Shown one piece after another: positions 9,107-21,003 of a DNA stretch of 64,000 bases. Origin of the DNA: Lusitaniella coriacea LEGE 07157 (GTDB taxonomy: Bacteria; Cyanobacteriota; Cyanobacteriia; Cyanobacteriales; Spirulinaceae). Both the position numbers and the translations under genes were made by a program. The first letter of the stretch is position 1. Each line of letters opens with the position of its first letter. The stretch lies in the NCBI RefSeq assembly GCF_015207425.1, contig NZ_JADEWZ010000021.1:31341-95340 (forward strand), read 5' to 3'. The notes under the pieces were generated by a model, which made no database searches, was not told the DNA's origin, and saw only the letters and a program-made list of their open reading frames with translations.

Positions 9107-9293
9107 TTTTGCCTTGTGTTCTTATCGTCTTCAACCTCAGTCTGTATGCGATAAGGTTCAGTTACCGACAGTGGATATATCCTTATTATTCCCAAAAGTC
9201 GCGGGCAAACGAACAGTCCCGATTGGTTTCTTTGTAGATATACCCCTGATGAGGTTATAGCAGCGTAACGCCCTAGTGGTTCGTCAAGCTCGA

Positions 9294-11948
<2,655 letters not shown>

Positions 11949-12124
11949 TTCTGACTCTATTGGCGAGCGGGAGGATTGGGAGAGACGCGGCGATGCGAAG
12001 AGGGAAAATCTTTGGTTCGAGAGAGGGGGAAGGGGAAGGGTTGTTGTTTCTCCCCTTCTTTTTCCCCTGTCGCGTAGCGACTCCCTTATTCAAGCAGTTG
12101 GCTTTCCCTTTTCGCGATCGCGGT

Positions 12125-12661
12125 CTACTTACTAGGAAGATACCCTAATTCTTCGAGTTTGTTGAAGACTTTTGTGACGCTTTCTTCTAATTCTTCGCGA
12201 TCGGTGCGACATTCTATATCTGGATTGAGAGGGGGTTCATAAGGATCGTCAATTCCAGTAAACCCTTTGATTTCGCCGGATCGCGCCTTTTTGTATAGTC
12301 CTTTGACATCTCGTCCTTCGCAGACTTCTAGCGGTGCGTTGACAAAAATTTCCACAAAGTTGCCAATTCGTTGGCGCACTTCTTCGCGAATTTCTCGATA
12401 GGGAGAGATCGCAGAGACAATGACGATGACATCATTACGGGTGAGGATGTGAGCGACAAATCCGATCCGGCGGATATTTTCATCGCGATCTTCTTTACTA
12501 AATCCCAAGCCTTTGGTTAAATTTTGGCGCACGATATCGCCATCAAGGACTTCGAGTTTACAGCCGCGCGATTTCAGTTGTTCTGCAACCGCTTGACTGA
12601 TTGTGGTTTTTCCAGCACCACTTAAACCGGTAAACCAGAGGGTCACACCGCGTTGCTCCAT
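12125..12661 (-). CDS. cysC: Adenylyl-sulfate kinase (APS kinase)
   Basis: The 178-residue protein has the P-loop GLSGAGKTT (residues 12-20), LDGDIVRQNLTKGLGFSKED and the phosphoryl-accepting serine region IVSAISPYREIREEVR. These are diagnostic of CysC, which phosphorylates APS to PAPS in sulfate assimilation or for sulfation. The length matches the family (about 175-200). The reading frame is open for another 31 codons upstream, but that part is unrelated in character and overlaps a possible small ORF, so the ATG at 12659-12661 was chosen. An SLC13-type anion transporter lies 1.2 kb upstream on the same strand. Confidence 0.92.
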   Translation of the reverse strand: MEQRGVTLWFTGLSGAGKTTISQAVAEQLKSRGCKLEVLDGDIVRQNLTKGLGFSKEDRDENIRRIGFVAHILTRNDVIVIVSAISPYREIREEVRQRIGNFVEIFVNAPLEVCEGRDVKGLYKKARSGEIKGFTGIDDPYEPPLNPDIECRTDREELEESVTKVFNKLEELGYLPSK

Positions 12662-12737
12662 GATTTTTTTTACTCCAACTTTATTTCTGTCTATCTTCAA
12701 CGATCGTTTGCCCCAATCCGAATCATTTAGAAAACTT

Positions 12738-12974
12738 TTACTCAGATTCGACAAACGTACAATATTGAGTTAGGGTTTCGTCACATTGATTATACGCTTT
12801 TATTCCTTTTTCTAAGAGTTTTGGGGCGAGTTGAGGATCGCTTTTTTTCTCTTTTCTGATAATTTGTCCTGTTTTAATATTTTCAGATCGATCGCCAATA
12901 TGTTTTTGTCGTGTTATATCTGAAATTTCATATTCCTCGGAAAAGGGATGCTGTACTTTGAGGAATTCTTTCAT
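12738..12974 (-). CDS. Small hypothetical protein, weakly supported
   Basis: A 78-codon ATG frame encodes a charged, soluble-looking peptide (MKEFLKVQHPFSEEYEISDI at the start, QYCTFVESE at the end). I do not recognise it. No Shine-Dalgarno is visible, and it overlaps the discarded N-terminal extension of cysC. The surroundings are AT-rich and unlike neighbouring genes. It could be a remnant or a lineage-specific gene. Confidence 0.25.
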   Translation of the reverse strand: MKEFLKVQHPFSEEYEISDITRQKHIGDRSENIKTGQIIRKEKKSDPQLAPKLLEKGIKAYNQCDETLTQYCTFVESE

Positions 12975-13418
12975 CGAGGCAAACGTTGGCTCGGTATGTC
13001 AAATTGATTGTCCGTAAGTCATAACAAAACAGTGTTTTTTGTGATTAATTCGTTAAGCATTTTTTTTCTAATTTTGCCAAGCGCTTAACATAGTATTCGA
13101 TTGCTTGTTGTCGATTCTAATGTGGTTTGAGTTTAATTAAACTAAGGATAGTTTCTTCCAATTCTCGAATCAGGAAAATGATATCAATTTGCGAAATTTC
13201 GATTTTTTACCTCCCGAAGTGCAACACTAATTTCCTTGGAAATATTTTTCATTGCTCTATTTTTCAAAAACGTTTTAGTGGATTTTGTTGTCGATCTGAT
13301 GTAATTAACTTCAAATATAGCGTTTCCTTAGTTGGTTGGGGACACAACTTATAACTTTAGGGAATTGGTAATAGAGAATGCACTTTATGAGTCCGAAAAT
13401 TGCGATCGATCGTCGCGT
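12975..13418. other. AT-rich intergenic region with a possible decayed gene
   Basis: No intact gene is seen. On the reverse strand two fragments in different frames look protein-like: MKNISKEISVALREVKNRNF from an ATG near 13250, and EISQIDIIFLIRELEETILS ending with LIKLKPH at a stop near 13120. A single frameshift would join them. This may be a broken small gene or chance. Confidence 0.25.
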
Positions 13419-13850
13419 TTATTTATCTACAATCCATTGAACGGTTTTGGGTAGATCGTCTACATTGACAGTAGGAAGTTCGGCTGCACCCAGAATGATT
13501 TTTACGTCCTCCGTTTTGCTCAGACGGTTGAGATAGTCAACTAAAGAAGGCTTTTCAACAACGCCTTCTAGAATCACTTCAACTTGCTCGACTTTGCGTT
13601 GAACTCGTTCGAGAACGTCGTCTGCTAAGGCACGATACCCTTGGGACATGGAATTTTGCAGGGTTCGCAGAGAACCCGGTCCCAACCAACCCATTTCGCT
13701 TAAATCCTCAACCATTCCGCTTACGGCATTTTGTTCGATAAAAAAGACAACCCGAAGTGGCGTTTCCTGGCGTTTTGCAACTTTCTCTGCTTTTTTCATC
13801 GCGCGATCGTAAGCGTAAGGACTCATGAGAACGAGCCATACAGTGGTCAT
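13419..13850 (-). CDS. Universal-stress-protein-like (UspA-like) protein
   Basis: The 143-residue protein has the alternating strand-helix pattern of Usp proteins. The first strand TTVWLVLMSPY leads into helix YDRAMKKAEKVAKRQETPL and a second strand RVVFFIE; a late strand VKIILGAAELP follows. The G-2x-G-9x-G(S/T) ATP-binding signature is not present, so nucleotide binding is doubtful. Its ATG overlaps the TAA of the SLC13 transporter as TAATG, which indicates translational coupling. Usp-like domains are often linked to transporters as regulatory partners, and that is a reasonable inference here. Longer frames upstream lie inside the transporter gene and were rejected. Confidence 0.6.
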   Translation of the reverse strand: MTTVWLVLMSPYAYDRAMKKAEKVAKRQETPLRVVFFIEQNAVSGMVEDLSEMGWLGPGSLRTLQNSMSQGYRALADDVLERVQRKVEQVEVILEGVVEKPSLVDYLNRLSKTEDVKIILGAAELPTVNVDDLPKTVQWIVDK

Positions 13851-15289
13851 TAGATACCCCCCAGTCCGACTAAAGGCCAGTAAAACTTTGCCATGACTAA
13901 AAATAACAAAAATCCGCTCAACTTCAGCCAAAAGCCGCGACGAAAGGCTTCAAAAGGACGGACGTAACCGCTACCAATCACGATCGCGATCGCGGGAGCC
14001 GAAGAAGGGAGCATGAAAGCCAAGCCAGAAGGGACGGTGACCCCCAAAGTCATGGCTCTGGGATCGACTCCATATTGTGCCGCTAAGGCGAGGGCAATGG
14101 GCATTAACACGGCGACAGAAGCTGCATTACTCATCCCTTCGGTGAGCAAAATCGTGAGCATCACAATGGCGATAAAACTGAGGGTAGGAGCGTGAATCCA
14201 GGTTACCAATCCTTCGGCGAGAGCAGAAGCGGTTCCGGTTTCCCGCAGCATGGCACTGAGCGCGATCGCGCTGCCATACATGATGAAAATTCCCCAATTC
14301 ACATCTTCTTCCACCTCTCGCCAGTCTGCCACTTGCGAAATAAAACAGAGAAGGACTCCCGAAAACGCGATCGTATCCAATCCCCAAACTTCGCCGCGAA
14401 ACACCCACAAGAGGATCGTCAGCAGCGTAATGAGGGCCGTAACGCTCTCTCGACGAGAAATGGGACCAAGGTGGCGCGATCGCGCTTCTAGGTAGCGATG
14501 AGCCTCTTTAAGGGATACTGCCGTCCCCTGCCCGATTTGTAAAATCAAACCGTAAGCCACAAGCAACAAAACAAAAACCACAGGAATCGACCACATCGTC
14601 CATTGAACGAAACTAATGCTTTGTCCCGTCGTACTTTGCAGCAACCCAATCGCCAAAGGCGTTCTCGCACCCCCTAATAAAGTTCCCATCCCCCCAATCG
14701 ATGCCCCCCACGCTAGGGACAGGAAAGCCGCCAACCCAAACCGTCCTCCCGGTTGTGCGCCAGCCGCCTGAACCACCTCCAAAATGACCGGGAAGAGCAT
14801 TGCCACCACCGCATGGGTGCTAAGGACAAAAGACATGGATGCCGCAAGCAGCAGAATCGCTGCCATTAATGCCTGTTGGGAACGACCGAATCGAGACACT
14901 ACCGCTAAAGCGAGGCGCGTACTCAACCCAGACCGCATAATCGGACTAGCAAGGATAAAGGCTCCCAACACAAAAAACACCGCGCGGTTGCCGAAATACG
15001 CATAGGTTTGTTCGGAGGAAAGCGCTCCACTCACCGGAATTAGGAACAGGACGATGATTCCCGTGACCGCCAATGGAAGGGTGTTTGTCCCCCATAAAAA
15101 GGCGGCGACGGCGAATACGCCCAAAGCAGGCTTCGCATCGCCTTCAATTCCCGGCAAAGGCGCATTGAGAATGAATCCATAAATCCCTGCGGCAAACAAG
15201 CACCACAACCAGCGATACTGCGGCTGTCGCGACCAACGTATTCCATTGCGCAAGGTTTGATAAGCTTTTTTAGGGAGAGTTTTGAGCAT
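13850..15289 (-). CDS. SLC13/DASS-family anion:sodium symporter
   Basis: The 479-residue polytopic membrane protein has about eleven to twelve hydrophobic segments and the internal repeat typical of DASS carriers. There are two re-entrant SNT-like motifs, LSTHAVVAMLFPVIL (first half) and EGMSNAASVAVLMPIALALA (second half); in both the canonical SNT is altered (STH, SNA). Substrates in the family are sulfate, phosphate or dicarboxylates. It is coupled to a downstream Usp-like gene. The nearby cysC on the same strand makes sulfate an attractive but unproven substrate. The epimerase gene stops being transcribed 15 bases upstream of its ATG, so the genes may form one operon. Confidence 0.82.
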   Translation of the reverse strand: MLKTLPKKAYQTLRNGIRWSRQPQYRWLWCLFAAGIYGFILNAPLPGIEGDAKPALGVFAVAAFLWGTNTLPLAVTGIIVLFLIPVSGALSSEQTYAYFGNRAVFFVLGAFILASPIMRSGLSTRLALAVVSRFGRSQQALMAAILLLAASMSFVLSTHAVVAMLFPVILEVVQAAGAQPGGRFGLAAFLSLAWGASIGGMGTLLGGARTPLAIGLLQSTTGQSISFVQWTMWSIPVVFVLLLVAYGLILQIGQGTAVSLKEAHRYLEARSRHLGPISRRESVTALITLLTILLWVFRGEVWGLDTIAFSGVLLCFISQVADWREVEEDVNWGIFIMYGSAIALSAMLRETGTASALAEGLVTWIHAPTLSFIAIVMLTILLTEGMSNAASVAVLMPIALALAAQYGVDPRAMTLGVTVPSGLAFMLPSSAPAIAIVIGSGYVRPFEAFRRGFWLKLSGFLLFLVMAKFYWPLVGLGGI

Positions 15290-15304
15290 AAATGGGCGAT
15301 CCCG

Positions 15305-16285
15305 TTACACCTGATAGTAGGCACGATACCATTGGACAAATTTTTCAATTCCAACCTCAATCGGCGTATCGGGCTTGAAACCCACATCCCGCATTAAATC
15401 GTTCACATCAGCGTAGGTTACGGGTACGTCACCCGGTTGCATGGGGAGCATATTTTTGATCGCTTTTTTCCCAATACAATCCTCCAGCACCTCAATCATC
15501 TTTAAGAGTTCGACGGGCTGATTGTTGCCAATATTATAGATTTTGTAGGGAGCGCCACTTTCCCCTTGGGGTGGCGGGATGGTACCCATTGTCCGCACGA
15601 CTCCTTCCACCACATCGTCAACGTAGGTAAAGTCTCGTCGCATCTGACCGTTGTTGAACACGTTAATCGGTTCTCCTGCCAAGATTGCTTTAGTGAAGAG
15701 GAACAGTGCCATATCCGGACGACCCCAAGGGCCATAAACGGTAAAGAACCGCAAACCCGTCGCAGGGATAGCGTACAAATGGCTGTAACAGTGCGCCATT
15801 AATTCATTCGCTTTTTTGGAGGCAGCGTACAAACTGATGGGGTGGTCTACGTTATCTTCTACGGAGAAGGGAATTTTTTTGTTGACTCCATAGACGGAAC
15901 TAGAAGAGGCAAAAACAAGGTGTTTGACTTTGCTGTGGCGGCACCCTTCAAGAATATTGACAAATCCCACTAAATTGCTATCGACGTAAGCGTGGGGATT
16001 TTGCAGAGAGTAGCGGACTCCGGCTTGTGCGGCTAAGTGAGCGACAACATCAAACTGCCGTCCTGCAAATAATTCTGTCATACCCGCGCGATCGGCAAGA
16101 TCGAGTTCACAGAAACTAAACGCGGGGTGGTTTTGCAGTTGCGCGAGTCGATCTTTTTTTAGGGCAACCTCGTAATAGGCATTGAGATTGTCCGCGCCAA
16201 CCACCGTATCTCCTCGATCTAATAATCGCTGAGCAAGGTGAAAACCAATAAATCCAGCCGCACCAGTGACTAAAGTAGTGACCAC
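15305..16285 (-). CDS. NAD-dependent epimerase, UDP-glucuronate 4-epimerase-like
   Basis: The 326-residue extended SDR has the NAD-binding GAAGFIG (residues 8-14), FASSSSVYG and the catalytic YAASKKANE near residue 151. The segments [19 protein letters not shown] and [20 protein letters not shown] are typical of UDP-glucuronate 4-epimerases (GAE/Cap1J/LpsL), which make UDP-galacturonate for surface polysaccharides. The start is GTG. It lies just upstream of the SLC13 transporter (15-base gap), though a functional link is not evident. It could act for the glycosyltransferases elsewhere in the window. Confidence 0.85.
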   Translation of the reverse strand: MVTTLVTGAAGFIGFHLAQRLLDRGDTVVGADNLNAYYEVALKKDRLAQLQNHPAFSFCELDLADRAGMTELFAGRQFDVVAHLAAQAGVRYSLQNPHAYVDSNLVGFVNILEGCRHSKVKHLVFASSSSVYGVNKKIPFSVEDNVDHPISLYAASKKANELMAHCYSHLYAIPATGLRFFTVYGPWGRPDMALFLFTKAILAGEPINVFNNGQMRRDFTYVDDVVEGVVRTMGTIPPPQGESGAPYKIYNIGNNQPVELLKMIEVLEDCIGKKAIKNMLPMQPGDVPVTYADVNDLMRDVGFKPDTPIEVGIEKFVQWYRAYYQV

Positions 16286-16541
16286 GAGATAACCTCAAAA
16301 TCCCAATAATTCATTTTTTCCATCCCAACTCTAACTCAATTCTCTCGAAATTCTCCTTCTTGATGGGATTTATTGCGTTTAGGGAGGGGTCGCGCGTTCT
16401 CTCGCAGGGAAGATCCCTGTGAGAAGTCTTTTAAATCGAATGACGCTGAAATAAGCTTTAACAAATCCTTGAAAGCCTTGTTGTTTTGTAGGGTGAGCAT
16501 CGACCACCAGCCTTAAGTCAGTGCCATTCATTTTAAATCCC

Positions 16542-18761
16542 TTAAAGTCCTGGTTTCCAAGTATTTAATACCTCTTTGAGAGTCACCAACTCTCCCATAT
16601 ATTCGTGCAACTCATCCCGTTGAAACTCAAGAATTGCAACGATTCGATCCGCTTTTGCTTCCTTATTAGCTCGTTCTTTTAATAATCGCTCGAACTCTTC
16701 TTGAAAGCGTTCGATGTAATCATAAATTTGCCGTTCTGCATTGCGAAAATCCTCTGAAACTTGTTTCTTGATTGCCTTTTCCACAATCGCCAAACTCCCC
16801 AAAGTTTGATTGTCAATTTCTGTTTTAATCGATTCGGTTGTTTTGCGCAGATCGATTCCATAATAAGACAACTGTTCTTCTACGGGAATATCGACTTCAT
16901 AGTCGCGACAAAACCCTTTTCTTTTTTCTGTCGTTAACTTTGTAAAAGTTTCGGTATAGTACTGAACTTGAGAATCAATTCCTTGAAATTCAAACCCTAG
17001 AGATTGAATTGGATTGATATTGAGCGCAATATCCAAAGACTCACCGATATGCTTAGAGAGATCGTCAGAAATCATCTGAATATTATTATGAATTTCCGCC
17101 ACAAGTTCTTGTCTAATTTCGCTGCCATCCCTAGATAACTTATCCTGAGTATTAGACCACCAATTTTTAATCAGAACCGCACAAACTCCATTGATATCCT
17201 CCTTAATCGCTTGAGCTTCTTCCTCTGTTTCGCAGCGAATTTCATAAGGACTTTCCGAACGACTCAGAACGTTAGCAAATATTTTTGTCAAGGATTCTTT
17301 TAGCCGTTGGGGAACGTCCAGTTTTGGCAAGGATTCTTCTTCATTTAATTCATCTGGTAATGAAGGCTCCAATTCAGTCGATTCAGAGAGCCACGATTGA
17401 ACGAAAAGATCGATTTCTTCTTGAATAGTTTGCTTTGCTTTTTCTGCAAATTCAGTAATCTCATCTCTGAACTGAGAGATCAACTTTTTCTCTTGCTGTT
17501 CTACGAGGGCTTTAACGCCTTTAACTTGACCAATGGCTCCTCGTGCAACATTGGCATAGTCTTCAATTTTTTCTCTCAAAGGTTGAAGTTCCATCTCCCA
17601 GCCATTAATTCGCAGATTAATACTATCTTCAATCGCTTTTGCTGCTTTATCGAGTTTTGCGAGAACATCATGTAATAAATTCCATCCCGAATTCCCAATT
17701 ACATTTTGAATTACTAAAGCTTCAACTTTTTTGATAAGACTATCTTCTAATGCTTGAGGGGCGATTTTTTTCGGTGCGGGAGCAATTAAATCACCTTCTT
17801 CATTCTCGCGAGCATAGCGACCGCTAAAAAAATTCTTAAAGTTTTTCAAATGACTCGATGTTGCTGTTTCTTGTTGAATGAGTTTAGCTAGTAATCCCTG
17901 CCAAGCACTGGTGGGATAGATATTGGGATTGGGAATGCCAAAGTCAACGAGCATTTGACGAAGATCGGAAATCACCTCATCAATGGGTCTATCATCTTCT
18001 GTTTTACGGTCAATTTTATTCAGAATAAAGTAAATTTTTCCCGTGTTGTGTTGTAATACTTCCTGACGCTGTTCGATTAACTCTTGTAGCAGTTCGGAGT
18101 TTGTATTGTCTTTAAAGGAACAATAATCCAAAATAAATAAAATGGCATCGCAAGTTCGCAGTGCTTCTAATGCCGTTTGTTTGAGAGAGACAAAATTCAA
18201 ATCTTCCGATTGCCATTCGTTGGGTCCTGGGGTATCAACGAGGGTTAAACCTTTGAGGGAAGAGTAGTCGTGAATGGCTTCGATGGGGTGTTCGAGTTGA
18301 AAGCGAAGCGTTCCTTCTTTATTGGCTGTGGTACGAATATCGTGAGTTCGTTGGAGAAATTGCTTTTGTATGGCTGCGGCACTCCCTTGGGCAACGACGA
18401 GCGGTTTGCGCTGTCCTTGACGATATTCTAGAAGCTTGGGAACGCCGTCTGGGGGGAGGGGGTAAATGTCGGTACGGCAAACGGTACAAGCTTCTGTTTC
18501 GCTGGCGAGGACATCTGCACCAATTAAAGCGTTGAGGAAGGTGCTTTTTCCTGCTTTCATTGCTGCGATGACCGCAACTTGATATTTTTGCTCTTGGAGT
18601 GCTTTGAGTGCAGTAGTGATTTCTGCTTCGATGGTTTGTAAGCTTTGGGCGTTGTTTCCTTCACTGAGTTGTCCAGCTCGCATTTCCTGGAGGTACTGTA
18701 AGAGTTTAATACCAGTGGTGTAGATGCTTTCGTAGGTTTCCTGGAACTGTTGAGAAGACAT
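16542..18761 (-). CDS. Bacterial dynamin-like GTPase 1
   Basis: The 739-residue protein has a dynamin-type GTPase domain: P-loop AAMKAGKSTFLNALIG (residues 66-81), switch/G3 LVDTPGPNEWQ (about residue 176) and G4 NKIDRK (about 248). Long helical segments follow to the C-terminus. This matches the DLP family, which tubulates, fuses or protects membranes, or acts as a stress GTPase. No strong transmembrane segment is seen, in contrast with the second dynamin-like protein at 26 kb. ATG at 18759-18761 was preferred over a TTG two codons upstream. It is single, with 256 bases to the next gene downstream, so probably its own unit. Confidence 0.85.
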   Translation of the reverse strand: MSSQQFQETYESIYTTGIKLLQYLQEMRAGQLSEGNNAQSLQTIEAEITTALKALQEQKYQVAVIAAMKAGKSTFLNALIGADVLASETEACTVCRTDIYPLPPDGVPKLLEYRQGQRKPLVVAQGSAAAIQKQFLQRTHDIRTTANKEGTLRFQLEHPIEAIHDYSSLKGLTLVDTPGPNEWQSEDLNFVSLKQTALEALRTCDAILFILDYCSFKDNTNSELLQELIEQRQEVLQHNTGKIYFILNKIDRKTEDDRPIDEVISDLRQMLVDFGIPNPNIYPTSAWQGLLAKLIQQETATSSHLKNFKNFFSGRYARENEEGDLIAPAPKKIAPQALEDSLIKKVEALVIQNVIGNSGWNLLHDVLAKLDKAAKAIEDSINLRINGWEMELQPLREKIEDYANVARGAIGQVKGVKALVEQQEKKLISQFRDEITEFAEKAKQTIQEEIDLFVQSWLSESTELEPSLPDELNEEESLPKLDVPQRLKESLTKIFANVLSRSESPYEIRCETEEEAQAIKEDINGVCAVLIKNWWSNTQDKLSRDGSEIRQELVAEIHNNIQMISDDLSKHIGESLDIALNINPIQSLGFEFQGIDSQVQYYTETFTKLTTEKRKGFCRDYEVDIPVEEQLSYYGIDLRKTTESIKTEIDNQTLGSLAIVEKAIKKQVSEDFRNAERQIYDYIERFQEEFERLLKERANKEAKADRIVAILEFQRDELHEYMGELVTLKEVLNTWKPGL

Positions 18762-18956
18762 ACTCAAATCGCTCTTGATGAAGGAGCAAGCTAAATTTAG
18801 CTACAGCTTACCAAAATATTTGAGTCTCGAAGCCTTACCTTTATCGACCTCAGTTCAATCCTGCTATTGCCACAGGACAAAGAATTGGGTGAGGGAAGGA
18901 ATAACCCCTTTTGTTAAATTCGCGTCTACCTTGTGGGACTTGACTCAATTTTAAAA

Positions 18957-19006
18957 AGCAAAAAGCCGGATTGACTGAAGGCAACGAGTGCCTGTCCAAT
19001 CCGGCT
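18957..19006 (-). terminator. Rho-independent terminator of the small lipoprotein gene
   Basis: On the reverse strand a perfect 10-bp stem AGCCGGATTG / CAATCCGGCT surrounds a 23-base loop and is followed by TTTTTGCTTTTT. It lies 33 bases beyond the stop codon at 19040. Confidence 0.85.
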
Positions 19007-19039
19007 AGCGACTGCTGGAGAGTCGATAGTCTAGGTTAA

Positions 19040-19165
19040 CTACTCGGCTGGAGCTTCGGTAGGAGCCTCTTCAGGTACCTCATCTACAGCGTCGTCTCCG
19101 CCGCAAGCCACCAAAGGCATTGTTAAAGCCAGTAGGCAAATCAGACCGAAAATTTTCTTAGTCAT
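19040..19165 (-). CDS. Small lipoprotein, 41 residues
   Basis: A short gene reading MTKKIFGLICLLALTMPLVA followed by CGGDD and an acidic tail rich in Glu, Pro and Ala. The lipobox LVAC puts the lipidated cysteine at residue 21, so the mature peptide is only about 21 residues on a membrane anchor. A strong AAGGAGGAG lies just before the ATG, and a near-perfect terminator follows, so this is a real and probably well expressed gene despite its size. I know no function for it. Similar tiny acidic lipoproteins are common but poorly studied in cyanobacteria. Confidence 0.75.
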   Translation of the reverse strand: MTKKIFGLICLLALTMPLVACGGDDAVDEVPEEAPTEAPAE

Positions 19166-19269
19166 ATGCTCCTCCTTGTCATGGGTAGGTTAAAGAGTAT
19201 TGCTGGATCGATAACAATTATGCACTATTCATACAAAAAATGTACGGATTGCAAAATGTTGGGGTCGAG

Positions 19270-20649
19270 TTATTTCTCCGGTAAATTACGTGGTGGCACG
19301 GCTCGACCTTCGTAAAACTTACGTTCTAGCTGACTCAAACCCCACCCGGTTGCGAGTAATAAGAGGGCGAAGAGGGAGAAAAAAATGGCAGAACTGTTCC
19401 CCAGAGTTAGGGTTGCTAGGGGAATTATCACCCACGCGATCGCGCCCAGAAGAAAAATCCCAAAGCGAAGACGCTGAAGATTTGCCAAAGCCCCCGAACA
19501 ACTGGCACAGTGAAGCGTATGAGAATGGTAGCGATCGAGGAGTTTTTCTTTTGGTAGAGGCGGCGGTAAAGGAGTATCGGGGAAAGGCTTCGCTCGATAC
19601 TGGTTGACCCACTGACGAAACTCAGACACAAACCGATCTGCCGCTGTGGGTAAATAGAAAGCACGGGCAAACTCTTCGCTTCCCCCCGCCGCTTCGAGGT
19701 AGCGTTCTTGGTAGTGGAGAAAAATTTGATCGTCTTCAAGAACGCCGTTTTGGTTGATATGGGAGTACCAGCGAGGAGTGAGCTTCAAAAATAATCTCGG
19801 TAGTTTTGCGGAAAACTTGAAGGGGAAGCGAGCAAAAAGGCGGCATTCTCCCGAACGAATGGGAGTCGCATAAACAACCGTAAGGGTTCTGCCAAACTGT
19901 TCTGAGGTGAGATCGTGCCACATTAAACCCGGTGCGACAAAAAGGGTATCCTGTCGCCCTAACGTTCCTTTTCGGGGTCCCTCAGCCCACATTCCTTGAA
20001 ACCCTTGTTTGCCAGAGGCAAGGATTTCCAAGTCCACAGGACTCACGTTAACGCGATTTCCAACGGTTTTATGGTGGGTATAGGGAATATGGCTGGAGTC
20101 GAGAACATTTTCTAGCAGGGTGAGGGCATCGTAGGGCAAATCCCTGAAAATATCGAGGCAAACCCACTCGTCAGAATCATCTAAAAGCGGTTCGACCAGG
20201 GGTAGAGGTGTTTGGGTGGCGTTATCTCGATTGCCGGGATAGACAAATAATAACCCTTGGGCAGTTGCAGTCGGAAAGGATGTGGCGCAGGCTCTTTGGG
20301 CAGTTTGAGCGCTTCCTCCTTCCCTTTGTTGGGGGATAAACTCACAGCGACCCGTCCCGGAAAATGCCCAACCGTGGTACGGACATTCCAACCAACCGCT
20401 TTCGTTTATTCGACCTTCTGAGAGGGGAGCAAGACGATGAGGGCATTGGTCGAGGAAGGCTTGCCAGGATTGAGCGGCTTCGTCCCACCAAAGGACTAAA
20501 TCTCGGTCGAGGAGCGTAAATTTTGTGAGTTTTTCTGGGTTGAGGTCTTTGAGGTAGTAAACAGGATACCAAACTTCTCGAACGTCGAAGCGAGTTGGGT
20601 CGTTCCCGCCTGCGGGGTGGTGTTTTGGCTTGGTTTCAAGGGCGGTCAT
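19270..20649 (-). CDS. Rieske oxygenase of the pheophorbide a oxygenase (PaO/Tic55) family
   Basis: The 459-residue protein has an N-terminal Rieske [2Fe-2S] domain (CPHRLAPLSEG and CPYHGWAFSG, residues about 65-100). It has a non-heme iron domain with LENVLDSSHIPYTHH (about residue 185), and a PaO-type C-terminus. Near the end are CASC (about residue 383) and two hydrophobic helices, giving membrane attachment and a possible redox-regulated CxxC as in Tic55/PaO/PTC52. These enzymes oxidise chlorophyll catabolites or related rings. The exact substrate in cyanobacteria is not settled. It is followed 154 bases upstream by a small conserved gene on the same strand. Confidence 0.85.
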   Translation of the reverse strand: MTALETKPKHHPAGGNDPTRFDVREVWYPVYYLKDLNPEKLTKFTLLDRDLVLWWDEAAQSWQAFLDQCPHRLAPLSEGRINESGWLECPYHGWAFSGTGRCEFIPQQREGGSAQTAQRACATSFPTATAQGLLFVYPGNRDNATQTPLPLVEPLLDDSDEWVCLDIFRDLPYDALTLLENVLDSSHIPYTHHKTVGNRVNVSPVDLEILASGKQGFQGMWAEGPRKGTLGRQDTLFVAPGLMWHDLTSEQFGRTLTVVYATPIRSGECRLFARFPFKFSAKLPRLFLKLTPRWYSHINQNGVLEDDQIFLHYQERYLEAAGGSEEFARAFYLPTAADRFVSEFRQWVNQYRAKPFPDTPLPPPLPKEKLLDRYHSHTLHCASCSGALANLQRLRFGIFLLGAIAWVIIPLATLTLGNSSAIFFSLFALLLLATGWGLSQLERKFYEGRAVPPRNLPEK

Positions 20650-20683
20650 AGGTTCAGGGAGTTGTGAGTTCGGGGTTCAAAAT

Positions 20684-20702
20684 GGACATTAGGTCTAATT
20701 TC
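20684..20702 (-). repeat. Dispersed 3'-end motif, copy 5 (divergent)
   Basis: The reverse strand reads GAAATTAGACCTAATGTCC, a weaker match to the consensus. It lies 100 bases after the stop of the small gene at 20803-21003 and in its direction. Confidence 0.35.
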
Positions 20703-20802
20703 CCACATTCCGCTATCTATCGCGAAGCCATGACAGGACTGAGCCTCTAGTTTGTTCGGACGCGCTTGCACTCTGCTATTGGAGAGAGAACTAATTTTGC
20801 TC

Positions 20803-21003
20803 TCAAGCGTTGGAAGGGTTCGCTTCGCGAGACTGCTGGCGCACAATTCCTGCCATTGCCGCTTTTTGTAAGTGCATAAAAGCACTAACATCTTCCCAGC
20901 CATATTTGGTTTTTTGTAGCAATTGTCGCAGTTGGTCTTCTGCTTCGATGGTTAAATAGCCTGTCTCTAAAGCCTGTTGTACAACGTCACGAATTGAAAT
21001 CAT
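20803..21003 (-). CDS. Small conserved cyanobacterial protein
   Basis: The 66-residue protein starts MISIRDVVQQALETGYLTIE and contains EDQLRQLLQKTKYGWEDVSA and HLQKAAMAGIVRQQSRE. I recognise the pattern as a small protein family shared among cyanobacteria, but it has no function that I know. It is soluble and largely helical. The ATG is preceded by GGACACCG, a moderate ribosome-binding site. It lies upstream of, and in the same direction as, the Rieske oxygenase gene, with which it might be co-transcribed. Confidence 0.65.
   Translation of the reverse strand: MISIRDVVQQALETGYLTIEAEDQLRQLLQKTKYGWEDVSAFMHLQKAAMAGIVRQQSREANPSNA

Noticed and set aside
13127..13354. 75-codon plus-strand frame upstream of the Usp-like gene
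   Set aside because: TTG-like start in AT-rich sequence, no ribosome site; the opposite strand looks more protein-like.
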